Assembly: GCA_027596195.1 (NCBI GenBank)
Contig: JADGJG010000315.1
Location: 1 to 24,419, forward strand
Origin: Podochytrium sp. JEL0797
Taxonomy: Eukaryota; Chytridiomycota; Chytridiomycetes; Chytridiales; Chytriomycetaceae
Direction: 5' to 3'
DNA: 24,419 nt
Notes under the pieces: model-generated
Database searches by the model: none
What the model was told of the DNA's origin: nothing
The model's input: the letters and a program-made list of their open reading frames with translations, nothing else
In this document: one piece after another, positions 1-8,894 of the stretch
How the letters are laid out: each line of letters begins with the position of its first letter
Numbering within the stretch: position 1 is the first letter of the stretch
Program-made: the position numbers and the translations under genes

Positions 1-106
1 AGTTAGTTGGATCTCGAGTTATTTTTGTTTATGTGTTTCCACCCCCCCCCCCCCCCCCTCCCCACCACCACTACCACACTAACACTCACTCATACACACC
101 TTCCAG
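1..106 (+). other. SMC2 intron (3' part) with C17 tract
   Basis: Non-coding stretch before the first visible SMC2 exon. It ends in the acceptor CTTCCAG (to 106). GTTAGT at 2-7 could be the donor, in which case nearly all of the intron is in view. It contains an uninterrupted run of 17 C at 42-58 followed by a CA/CT-rich tract that could serve as the polypyrimidine region. Confidence 0.6.
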
Positions 107-1398
107 GAAACCATCAAAACCATTGAAGACAAGCTTGCCATTGAACGACAAGCCCTTGTGTCCCATGACAACGAGATGCAAGCATTCGAGAAGACCCTCA
201 AGTCGAACCTCAAGAAACTGAGTGATCAGAATGTTGCTCTCATGCGTTTGAGGACAGAGTATGAGAATGGGTCCTTGGAGTGCAAGAAGGCTGCAGCAGT
301 TGTGAAGGAGATCATGGTGAATCCTGAAAATTCATGGATTGCAGATGTCAAAATGTGAGTAACTATCTATTTTTTTTCTGCTTTCACTCTTGTTTTTGAC
401 CAATTTTATTCCCTCCAAAATAGGCAATTCGGAGTTTCTGGTGGCCGTTTTGATTTTTCCAAGCAGAACATTGTTGAGTTGAGGAAGAAGGTGGTTCAGT
501 TGACAGAGAGACACAAGGCAACATCAAGGACTTTGGATCGCACTGTGATGGATCAGTTTGACAGGTCAGTTTGATTTGGTGTGTCCCCAGGTGCATTTTG
601 TTGACTGTTATTTTTTTTTGGAACAGGATTGAGAAGAAGGAATCATCACTTGTGGCCAAAATCTCGACTGTCCTGAAGGACAAGACCAAGATTGAAGAAA
701 CCATTGACTCTTTGGAAAAGTTCAAGATTGACAAGCTTCTCAAGACTTGGGAGAAAGTCAGCCGGTAATGATTTTAGAGAGTTTGAGACATTTTTTTATC
801 TCCATGGAATACTCACTGTTGGTTTCCATGACAGTGACTTTGGGCTCATCTTTGGCGACCTCTTGCCTGGAAACACTGCCAAGCTTACTCCTGCAGATGG
901 CAAGAACATTGGCTCTGGTCTTGAAGTCCAAGTTTGCTTGGGAGGAGTTTGGAAAGAGAACTTGACTGAACTCAGTGGAGGCCAGAGGTGGGTGAAATTT
1001 GGAGACGGCTGTTTTTCCATGCAATACTCAAGCCCCAGTGTCTTTTCTCAGATCCTTGGTGGCCCTTTCTCTCATTCTTGCACTGCTTCAGTTCAAGCCA
1101 GCACCCATGTACATTCTTGATGAAGTTGATTCTGCTTTGGATGAATCACACACACAGAACATTGGCCAGTTGTTGAAGACAAGATTCAAGGGAGCTCAGT
1201 TCATTTTGGTCTCATTGAAGGACGGCATGTACACCAATGCCAATGTCCTGTTCCGAACCAAGTTCAGAGATGGAGTTTCTACTATTGAGGTTTGTTTCAT
1301 CATCAATTTCCTGAATATGAATTGATCAAAATCATTTTTTGAAGAGATTTGCTCAGGGCTCATCCACATCATCCAACAAACAGAAGAAGCGTGCTTGA
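107..1398 (+). CDS. SMC2: Condensin subunit SMC2, C-terminal part (5' end outside window)
   Basis: Structural maintenance of chromosomes protein 2, an ATPase subunit of condensin that compacts mitotic chromosomes. Visible exons are 107-354, 424-564, 627-764, 835-987, 1052-1289 and 1357-1398, giving 319 residues. The first part is coiled coil ([15 protein letters not shown] onward). The C-terminal ATPase lobe follows: [12 protein letters not shown], the ABC signature ELSGGQR, Walker B MYILDEVD, the D-loop SALDESH, and the SMC2-typical [20 protein letters not shown]. It ends in a short Ser/Lys-rich tail after a last 67-nt intron. All five internal introns (62-70 nt) restore the frame exactly. 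The N-terminal head and hinge lie to the left of the window. The assignment is secure; SMC4 is unlikely because the VSLKDGM region matches SMC2. Confidence 0.95.
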
Positions 1399-1429
1399 TC
1401 TCTTTTTCTTTTCTCTCCCTTTTTATTTC

Positions 1430-1435
1430 AATAAA
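1430..1435 (+). terminator. Polyadenylation signal AATAAA for SMC2
   Basis: AATAAA lies 32 nt after the SMC2 stop, in T-rich sequence, in the 61-nt gap between the stops of two convergent genes. The 3' ends of the two transcripts therefore probably overlap. Confidence 0.5.
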
Positions 1436-1459
1436 TCAAATGTCTCTCCAGTCCTATTT

Positions 1460-2521
1460 TTATCTCCAAATATTGGGAGTTGGTGTGAGGAGTGAGGCCT
1501 GGATTTCTTCTTCCTTTCCGGGTGAAGAAGAGGGAATTAAAAGGAACCAGGTTGGAAGCAAGTCAAAGCGAAAGAGATTATAGCCATTTCTATTAAAGGT
1601 GCAGCTGGTCGGAGGATGTGACAACAATGACCGCATAAACTGAAGTGGAAAATTAGAAGGTTTTACACACACACTCACACACACAGAATATTTACATACC
1701 ACATCCTTAAATGTTTTCAAATACGACCCAATCCGCCGCTCCCTTTCTTTGTCCTGCAAACCTCGATTGTCCCAAGATTCATCCAACTCTCGCATTATTT
1801 TCCAATAATCAGCCGCGACCGTGTTGCCGGATTTTCGAAGCAGCTCCTCATGCTCCGGGCACCAAAACAACTTCCCATCGTTCACATGCTGCTGGTCTCG
1901 TTTGAAGTATAACTGATCAATGAAAGGGGAGGCATCAACCATCTTGTCCACCTCTTCTTTGGAAACGATCCCAACCAAGCCTCTCGTGGAGACAGCAGTC
2001 GTGTGACGCTTCTGGCTGTGGGGGAAGTCGTACATTTGAAAAAACGGGTGTCCGTCTCGGGTCTCTGGGAAAAAGAGGTTGCCGCCAAACGCGTCAACTC
2101 CTTCAGATTTTTGCAACGCCAACAGCTCCTTGACGAGATGGATGTGCTCGCACCATGCAGTAACAACATCTATTTGGAGGTTTTTACCACATTCGACAGC
2201 TGCAGCTACGCGCATCGCCGCGACAACATGGTCGACCCAGAGGCGGTTTCCGAGCTTGTCTAAATAAACCCATTTTCAACACGTGCACACACACAACAAC
2301 ACGCAAGGCGACGAAGAAACAAACCATGAAGAACCAACTCATCCATTCGCCCATTCTCCCACCATGCGCTGAGCAGCACTTTGCAATCAGCCTCATTCAG
2401 AAAACGAGTAGTCGAAGGCTTCAAACGCGTTCTTGAATCCGTTGAGGCCATTCAACGCGTCACGAGTGGCGCCATCTTCAGGAGGCGAGAAGTACCAGCT
2501 TTTCCGAGCAATCTCTTCCCA
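1460..2521 (-). CDS. Unrecognised protein, conserved-looking, 5' exon not found
   Basis: Phase-consistent exons 2521-2427, 2368-2325, 2259-1700 and 1639-1460 give at least 292 residues. The central exon is clearly coding: it holds LGNRLWVDHVVAAMRVAA, DVVTAWCEHIHLVKELLALQ, GVDAFGGNLFFPETRDGHPF and MVDASPFIDQLYFKRDQQH. I do not recognise the family and assign no function. No ATG is in frame in the first exon, and the acceptor TTTGTAG at 2522-2528 implies an upstream exon that I could not place. Two points are open. The segment 2369-2426 can be read as a 58-nt intron or, with one A fewer in the A4 run at 2401-2404, as continuous coding sequence. The last intron (1640-1699, 60 nt) is in frame and free of stops, and a later acceptor near 1605 would end the protein earlier. 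The stop sits 61 nt from the SMC2 stop on the opposite strand. Confidence 0.65.
1666..1686. repeat. Short CA/GT microsatellite inside an intron
   Basis: A run of CA dinucleotides broken by CTC lies within the last intron (1640-1699) of the unrecognised minus-strand gene. On the coding strand it reads as an interrupted GT repeat. In the unspliced reading it adds a Cys/Val-rich stretch, which argues that it is intron. Confidence 0.6.
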
Positions 2522-2859
2522 CTACAAATAGATTTATACTGAATCTATCCAGAGTCCGTTTGGACGTAAGCCCGTTGCGTTATGGCTCGCAAAGAGTGAT
2601 TATTTGGAGCTCACGCAAAAATGAAGTTTTTTTAAATCGGACAAGCGGAATCGATAGAGCCTTCTTTCTTCTTTAACATACTAAAACTTCAACTATATAT
2701 AGTGAGTGTTGGTCCGGTGCCGATGCGATTATGTTTTGCGCAAGACCTGGTGAAAATTTGCAATCCCCAACTTTCCCCTGTCAAAATCCAATTGAATTTA
2801 AAGCTCTAATTGTTCCTCACCACACTAATCAAATCTCAACCAACACTGTTTTTATTATA
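2522..2859. other. Gap with possible TATA box; no gene placed
   Basis: Holds the missing 5' end of the gene to the left and the 3' UTR of the gene to the right. CTATATATAG at 2693-2702 is a TATA-like element. TTTATT at 2851-2856 is AATAAA on the minus strand, 4 nt beyond the stop of the transglutaminase-like gene. A small minus-strand ATG frame near 2680 stops after 15 codons. GTGAGC near 2613 on the minus strand could be the donor for the intron that ends at 2522. Confidence 0.35.
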
Positions 2860-4786
2860 TCATTGTACAGTATACTTTGCCGCGTAAGAAATCATCCCGC
2901 CACCAAGCTTATATCCAACGAACCAGCTTCCAACACAATTCACCGTCACCTCCGCAACTTGATACACCCCCTCGCGCCTCATGGCGACCCCTTCAAACTG
3001 ATTCTGCGGACTGAACACCACAGCCGGCTGCGATCCACAAACGCGAAACATCACGCGTTTCCCAACCATCAAAATACCCTCAATGGGCTCAACAACCGTC
3101 AAATCCACATCAATTGAATAAATCAGAGGCGGAGGGTAGTGAGATCCAGACCCGTGGTTGAGAACGCGGAACCCGAGCGCAAGGTGCATTGCCGGGTTCG
3201 ATGTGACGGCTTGAACGTGTATCCCAACGACGCTGTCACCCTTTGGAAGGTAGCCTTTGATGACATAGATCCGTTTGTGTGGGGAGTCGGAAGCAATGGA
3301 ATGAATCATCATTTGCTCGCGAGCGCCAGACCCCTTGACGCGAGAGGTGAATGGTGCGTTCGGGATGCGGATCACGTCGCGCGCGGAAATGGGGCGATTG
3401 GAAACGCCCTGCTCGATAGATCCCATGATTTGACTGCCCGTTTGTGCCCGCAGGGTGGTGTCGTATTCGACCCGCAATTCCATCAAGTCGTCGGTGATTT
3501 CAACAAAGGAGAGGACATTGTGGGTCGTTGGTTTCATCCCTGAGCAGTAGACAAGACGCATTCCGTTTGCACGAAAGGCAGAGCCCGTGTGGATCAGTTG
3601 GAGCCATTCCGTGTCGGTGAGTGGATGAGGGAGGTATTGGAGAGATGGAGATTCACTGGGCAAGTGACTGAAGATGAACTGAGCGGGAGGAACGAGAAAG
3701 TACGGCACTGGGACGTATGATTTTTCGAATCCAGAGGGGCCACAAGTGCCGGCAGCCCATGTGCATTCGATGAATCGATATTCGCCGTTGACGTACACAG
3801 AATTCCAGGCGTGGCCGTTTCGATCTGCGGTCATGTCTCCCGGCTCGGAACCGACGCCTCGTGAAGCTCCGCCCATTTTGAAGGCGCGAATTTCTTCGTG
3901 GTTGTGATGCCGAGGGGCGGCTTGGCACAGAAACAGAAAGAGGTTTGCGTATCCCTCGCACACGCTGGTTCGGCTATGGAGAACGGAATCGGCGTCTTGT
4001 GGGCCCGAAACGCCTTGGAGGAACTAAACTAAATTTCAGAGTGCGAATTTGAGTGCGTGAAAATGAAACGAGATTTACCCCGCCGTAGTTGTACGTTATG
4101 TTGTTTGCAACCCAGCAGAACACAGCTCGAATCTTTGAAACCGCGTCTGCAAACGGGGAGGTCAGAAACGATGACAACTCGCGCACTGAGCGAGTCGCCG
4201 AAGCAGGGCACGAAAGGGCATGCGCGTCGATTTCCGAATAGTCGTGCTGGGTATAGTCGAATTCGGAATCGGAGTTTTGCAGTTTCAGGAGGGCCGGGTG
4301 CCATTCGTCGGGTGGGGACGAGCCGTTTGGGGTTGCGGGTTTGGAGGCCGGACGGTTTGGGGTAGGTGGTGCTGTAGAAGCATGTGGTAGAATCGCGGAT
4401 GAGCGTGGGGGAGTGGGGCGCGGTGGGACTGGGTTGCTGGGCTTTGCTGGGCGTGGCGGGACTGTTGGGCGCGGAGGGACGACGGGCTTTGGCGGAATTG
4501 CGGGCGGGCCTGGGCGAGGGGGCACCGTGCTGGGAGCCACAGAGGTAGCTGTATTCGAGGCATGACGTGTCGGTGCAGAAGCGGGCGTGGCAGAGGCTGG
4601 GCGCGGGGGAAGGTCGTTCGCACAAGTGGGTGGGGTTGGCGGAAGGGGTCGTGGGGTGGAGTCGTCTGGTGTGGTTGTATTCGTAGCAGTCTGGCTGTGG
4701 CGCAGTGGTCGTGGTGCGAGTGGGGGTGGGGTGGGAGTGGGAGTGGGCTTGCGTGCCGAAATGGGCGGAGGGGGCGAGATTCGCAT
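2860..4786 (-). CDS. Proline-rich transglutaminase-like protein (KY/CYK3 type)
   Basis: Exons 4786-4079 and 4023-2860 are joined by a 55-nt phase-0 intron; 623 residues. The first 165 residues or so are Pro/Thr-rich with five PPRP/PPKP units (VPPRPGPPAIPPKP, VPPRPTVPPRP, VPPRPTPPR), typical SH3 ligands. A transglutaminase-like core follows: AVFCWVANNITYNYGG, then SVCEGYANLFLFLC with the nucleophile Cys258, NGHAWNSV with His307, and FIECTW. Family members normally have Asp in the last motif (DxTW); here it is Glu322. The C-terminal 200 residues look like the beta-rich region that follows the core in KY proteins. Fungal CYK3, which acts in cytokinesis, has an SH3 domain plus this core; here a potential SH3 ligand replaces the SH3 domain, so a cytokinesis role is only inference. 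The start is the first ATG after an in-frame TGA. A poly(G) run on the coding strand lies 52 nt upstream. Confidence 0.85.
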
Positions 4787-5284
4787 CCTTTTCTTCGCGA
4801 TCGGAAATCAAGTTGAACCCTGGAGGAAACTTTCCCACCCCCCCCCCCCCCCCCTCACCCGTTTTTTAAAAATATTTTTAGTGTATGCATGGAAGCGTGA
4901 AAAAAAATTTTGAACATCGATATTATATTAAATCCCCAGAGAAGCCTATCACAAAGCATAAACAGAATGTGCGATTGGAAACTCAGCCAAATCGATCGTG
5001 ATTCATCGAGGACAGGCGGAGAGCGGTCAAGAACGAGTTTGTCGAGCTTGGCAACGTTATGCACTCTGCATTTTGTCTTGCAATTGAATGCTGCGATTGG
5101 CCCCTGTGAGACGCACACTCAGTAACCTTTGCAGAAAAGCAACTTCTACAGGTTCCGTTATTGTTGCGGTCGCAGTCGGTGCTTCTCGTCACTTTTTAAT
5201 GCGCACCGCTGTCCATGACGTTTGGCCGCGGAGTCTGCGGGACAATTTAACCCACACGCGTTTACTGCATACATGGGAGAGAAA
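4787..5284. other. Intergenic region, no gene recognised
   Basis: Apart from the C17 tract and the AT-rich block, I see no supported gene. Short frames of 60-90 codons are open on both strands, but none has splice or motif support. The right part (about 5080-5284) resembles 8600-8820: both have a TTGCAATTGAA..GCGAGACGCACAYTCAG-like patch, and CACACG...ACTGCATRCATG further on. The duplication described at 5285-5790 therefore probably includes 3' flanking DNA. Confidence 0.4.
4838..4854. repeat. Homopolymer tract C17 (G17 on the coding strand)
   Basis: Uninterrupted 17-base run, ending 52 nt upstream of the ATG of the transglutaminase-like gene, so probably in its 5' UTR or core promoter. AT-rich TTTTTAAAAATATTTTTA lies just beyond it (4862-4879) and could hold a TATA element. 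Confidence 0.9.
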
Positions 5285-5790
5285 TCCTACTCTCAAAGCA
5301 ACTTAACTAAATTCTATGCCCAAGGACCCCTCTTCACCAGCTGTGAAATTCTCATTCTCCCTCATCGTCTACTCCCCGTAAAGTTACTATGTGAAAAAAA
5401 GTAGAAGTCGTCACGAATCCATCCTCCATATCCGGCTCAAGCTCGCTCCCGACTCGTCTCCCGGAGTTCCACGTGCTACTTTTGTGCGGACTCGCCGAAG
5501 CATTGGGAGTCGGGAGTGGCGATTTCCTCACCGCGCGGTTCGAAGAGACACCCACGGGTGGGCGTTGCGGGAGTTTCACGTAAGATCCAGAATTTGTCCA
5601 CCGGACTCCAGCGCATTGACCCGGTGCGAAATCGCGTAATAGCTTGGCAGTATCCTTCGTAGGAGGAGGTAGTGGACGCGCCGGAGGTGACGGGATTTGA
5701 CGCCGAAATAATGGGGGGGTGTTGGGTTTTGTTTTGGGGGGAGTGGGGTGGGTGGCGTAACCAGAAACAGCGAAGCGTCAAAGGACAATT
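5285..5790 (-). pseudogene. Decayed partial copy of the 3' end of the membrane-protein gene at 8895
   Basis: Reading the minus strand in three frames in turn recovers blocks homologous to the C-terminal tail of the intact gene at 8895-10777. In order they are: VTPPTPLPPKQNPTPPHYF with GVKS (intact: PPTPLPPKPNTTPSLFSSGVKS); NPVTSGASTTSSYEGY (intact: VTSRASTTSGKGY); and LPQRPPVGVSSNRAVRKSP (intact: PPQRPPVGVSSKRAVRESP), followed by ASASPHKSS, RRVGS and DMEDGFVT (intact: ASAGLHKSS, RRVGS, DTEDGFVT). At least two frame changes separate the blocks. The Cys/His modules, the membrane segment and any start are missing. The similarity fades past about 5790. This is a truncated, frameshifted relic of a segmental duplication. 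Splicing could in principle explain one frame change but not the missing 5' part. Confidence 0.75.
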
Positions 5791-6188
5791 GATCGTGATT
5801 TTTCAACGCTCACATCAAAGACTGCCGCTTATTTCGTCCATCTGTCTCAAGGAATTGCAGAGGAAATGGAGTAGGAGGTGCGGGAATCGGGAGGATTACC
5901 AACGCGTCCACGCCTGCCAAATTCTCTTCACTTTTGCAGTGAAAGATGCGAGATGAATTCATATTCTTGGACATCCCGCTATCCAATGGGATTTCGGTGC
6001 TCCGTTAATACTTTTGGAGATTTGAAACATAAAATTAAAATATTGCTGAACTTATGAAAGAAGGGAAGAATAAAGAATAAAGAGAATTTGAGAAGAAGTT
6101 GTGATGCACCACAACACCCTGCATGGGTCACCGAAACAGAAAACAAACTCTCAATACGCCGGGCCCGAAACAGAAATGAAGCAGTCGT
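5791..6188. other. Gap; nothing recognised
   Basis: I see no supported gene or repeat. The right end is A-rich on the plus strand (GGAAGAATAAAGAATAAAGAG near 6063-6084), hence T-rich on the minus strand downstream of the Ser-rich gene. No AATAAA is obvious on the minus strand. Confidence 0.4.
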
Positions 6189-8327
6189 TCAATCCTGAGC
6201 TGCGCAGCAAGACCCCGACTGAAACCATCTTGCGATGGATTTGCAAATCTTTTTGTGATAACAAGATTAAGAAGGCTTTTTGAAGGTCAAGAACGAACAC
6301 TCACAGATTTAAAAGATGACTTTTTTGGGATGGGTGGCGAAACGGTAGTTGAGCTGGACTTTATCACAGAAAAGCTTGATTTGATGGTGCTTGCAGTAGA
6401 AGAACTACTGATAGATTGAATAGAAAAGGACTGAATACCGCATGTCATCTATTTTGATTTTAGTAAAATGCTGTGAAAGATATTTTCGAAGAATAAGGCC
6501 ATACTAACTGTTTGATCAGAGAGCACACTGATTGAGCTCGAATCAACAGAACTAGATTTGGTTTCAAATGCAGAAGAGTTTCTTGCCACAGTTGAGTCGG
6601 ATTGGGCAGTCGCTGATTGATCAGAAGTAGCAGCCGGGCAGATATTGGGGAGAGAAACGGCACATGCATTGGGTTTAATCACAGTGAAGCCAGATTGGGT
6701 GGTGGGGGGTGAAGAAGATTTCTTTATTTTCCAGCTTATTTGGGCCGATGCTGATCGGCTACCGCTTGCTGCAGATGATTTCACTGATGTGATGCTTTTA
6801 CCAAGGGCCTTCTGTGGATGCAAAGTCTGAGAAGAGGCTTTCAAACGCAACAAAGAATACTCACAGATTGCCAAGCCAACAGGCTGATGGAGCGCAAAAC
6901 AACTGGTACATTCAATTCGTCTGACAATTCCTTAACAGTAAAACTAATAAGCTTGCTGGCAGCCCTTGATTGGCCAATTGGCCAAATTTGGGCTGAGCAC
7001 ACCTCGCTGGTGATAAAAAAGATACTTTGACTACTGAGATGGCTTGGAAATATGCCGGATGTGCACTACTCTCTGCTGAGGAAGTCAAATACTTGGCAGC
7101 TGCACTATGAGCTAGAGCACAATTCACTGCTGAAAAAAAAAATGTGCTTGAGCAGGCAATGCGCAACTCCTTGCTGATGAAGAAGCAACTTCGGCGACTG
7201 CACTTGAAATAATGGACTCGGAAAGAGCGCGGCTTGAGGGTGAAATTGGAGCAATGCCAGCAAGCTGCTGAGTCAGTGAGACAACAGAATCCGAAATGTC
7301 CGGTACATTTTTAATTGTGGCAGATCCGGACGAAGCACTTCCGACATCCGCAGATCGTTTTACAGCCGAAGTAGATGGTACTTGTGATGCAAAAGAGGCA
7401 TTTCCAGCATCTGAACCCGTTTGGAAGGAGGTGGTCCCTGCTGAGGCGGAGCGAGCACGAACTCCAGATCGAATTTTTATGGCAGCGCAGAAGTCTACTA
7501 CAAATTCTGATGACGCTGGAGAACTAGTTGGACGCTTGTGGGAATGGGTGGTGGATGTGGGTTGTTGGACGTATGCATTTTGAGCAGCATTCGCGCTGAT
7601 TCGGATGCATCTCTCTCACATTGCACAGTCAAAGATTTGGCGTCACTCGAAGCCTGAGCTGCACCAAATGTGGTCATAACGTACATAGTCTCATCGCCGT
7701 CATCCGAGCAGGACTGGTTGGAGGTGGAGCGAGAACGAACTCCGTTTCGAATTATTTCTCCCGCGCAAAATAGGTGCCACAAACTCAGATGTGGCCGGTG
7801 CACGCGTAGAGCGATACCGTTTTTGAGCAACAACTGGGCAGTGAAGAGGAATATCTGAAAAAAATATAATGTTCTGCTTTTATGTCGCGTACATACCCTC
7901 AGATTCGGACGAGGGAAAAACTACCAGGGTATCGCACCCGTGGCTGGCATCAACTGCAGCGGCAGAGGCGTCTTTTGGAGAGCAATGTCCGGCGCCATAA
8001 TACTTGCGGTTGCAAAAAGATTTTTGAAACGCGATAAGACCGGTCGACAAATTTTCGTCATGAGCGCCTGCAAAATAAAGTGATCACATTTTATGACGTG
8101 TGCACATTTGACGCGATTTTTGACGTACCCTTGGATTCGGACGCCAGCGAGCCCAGACTCTTAAAACCATGGCAGGCGTTGGCGGGAGCGACAGGTGTTT
8201 CGGTTGGAGAGAAATAACTTTCGCCGTCGTATTCGCGGTAACGATTGTAAAAAGCGGGTTGGAATGTGAGGATATCGGTAGGCACGCCTGCTATCCACTG
8301 CGGTTTCGTGATCGCAATCACCGCCAT
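6189..8327 (-). CDS. Ser/Ala-rich protein of unknown function, up to 11 exons with duplicated segments
   Basis: A phase-consistent model: 8327-8129, 8067-7897, 7854-7781, 7713-7620, 7515-7204, 7129-7026, 6930-6865, 6826-6509, 6470-6439, 6407-6305, 6248-6189; 510 residues. I recognise no domain. The first two exons encode related repeats (FQPAFYNRYREYDGESYFSP..CHGF..SESK and FQKSFCNRKYYGAGHCSP..SHGC..SESE) and both end in phase-1 donors GTACGT/GTATGT. The regions after SEF in exons 3 and 5 are also related. Later exons are Ser/Thr/Lys-rich (GFTVIKPNACAVS in one, SFSVIKSSSTTVS in another). The first five exons are well supported. The 3' half uses introns of 38, 38 and 31 nt, which is very short, and competing frames are open there, so those junctions are tentative. 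The start is the first ATG in frame; a TGA lies 8 codons upstream and a CCTCAG acceptor near 8390 could feed another exon. Confidence 0.5.
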
Positions 8328-8894
8328 CGAAAGAGCGCAGCATACGAGTCACGAACGGCGTCGAGAAGTGGGTATTCATGTATAATCTGAGGTGGGGCGA
8401 GGAAAGGATTGTCGAATTCTTTTCGTGTCGATCTTTTCAATTCTCACTTTTCAATTTTGAATTTTTTTGGGACGGCCGCTATTTATTTGTCGTGACACGC
8501 AACAAACAGCGACGGATAGTGTTCCCATCTTTTCTCTCTAATTCCCGAATATGTGAAGATAAAACAAACCGAAAAAAAGACTTCCCAACTTTCTTTGCAA
8601 TTGAACGCGATCCTTGGAATGCCGTGATTCCCTCGCTGCGAGACGCACATTCAGGAGCACTTCCTAGCACATCAAATTCTCTAAGTTCATTGTTTTGGTC
8701 GAAATCATTTCCATTAATTTTTACTAATTTTTAAACGCGCGCCACAGCTCTGAGGTTCACCATTCTCGACACGTTCAAGGAACACACGGGAGCTCACTGC
8801 ATGCATGAACTACGAAGGAAGCTCTAAGTACTCTCGATTCAACTTTACTATATTCTATGAACAAAGAAAAATTCACCCCAACATCTCACCCCCT
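8328..8894. other. Intergenic region, no gene recognised
   Basis: The left part (8328-8500) should hold the promoter of the Ser-rich gene; on the minus strand it ends in a C-rich TTTCCTCGCCCCACCTCAG. The rest is the 3' flank of the membrane-protein gene. The part around 8600-8820 is the counterpart of 5080-5284 beside the decayed copy. I found no motif-supported frame. Confidence 0.4.

Noticed and set aside
3974..4078. Alternative C-terminus of the transglutaminase-like gene reading through its intron
   Set aside because: Read-through ends soon and loses the catalytic Cys block; the GTAAAT..TTTAG intron restores the family sequence.
4057..4913. Plus-strand Gly/Arg-rich frames opposite the proline-rich exon
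   Set aside because: They arise from reading CCN-rich proline codons backwards; the minus strand has the transglutaminase core and correct splicing.
7700..7781. A one-base frameshift in the Ser-rich gene near the T4 run at about 7767
   Set aside because: First suspected from comparing the two related segments, but a 67-nt intron (7714-7780) joins both flanks in phase with a good acceptor, so no indel is needed.
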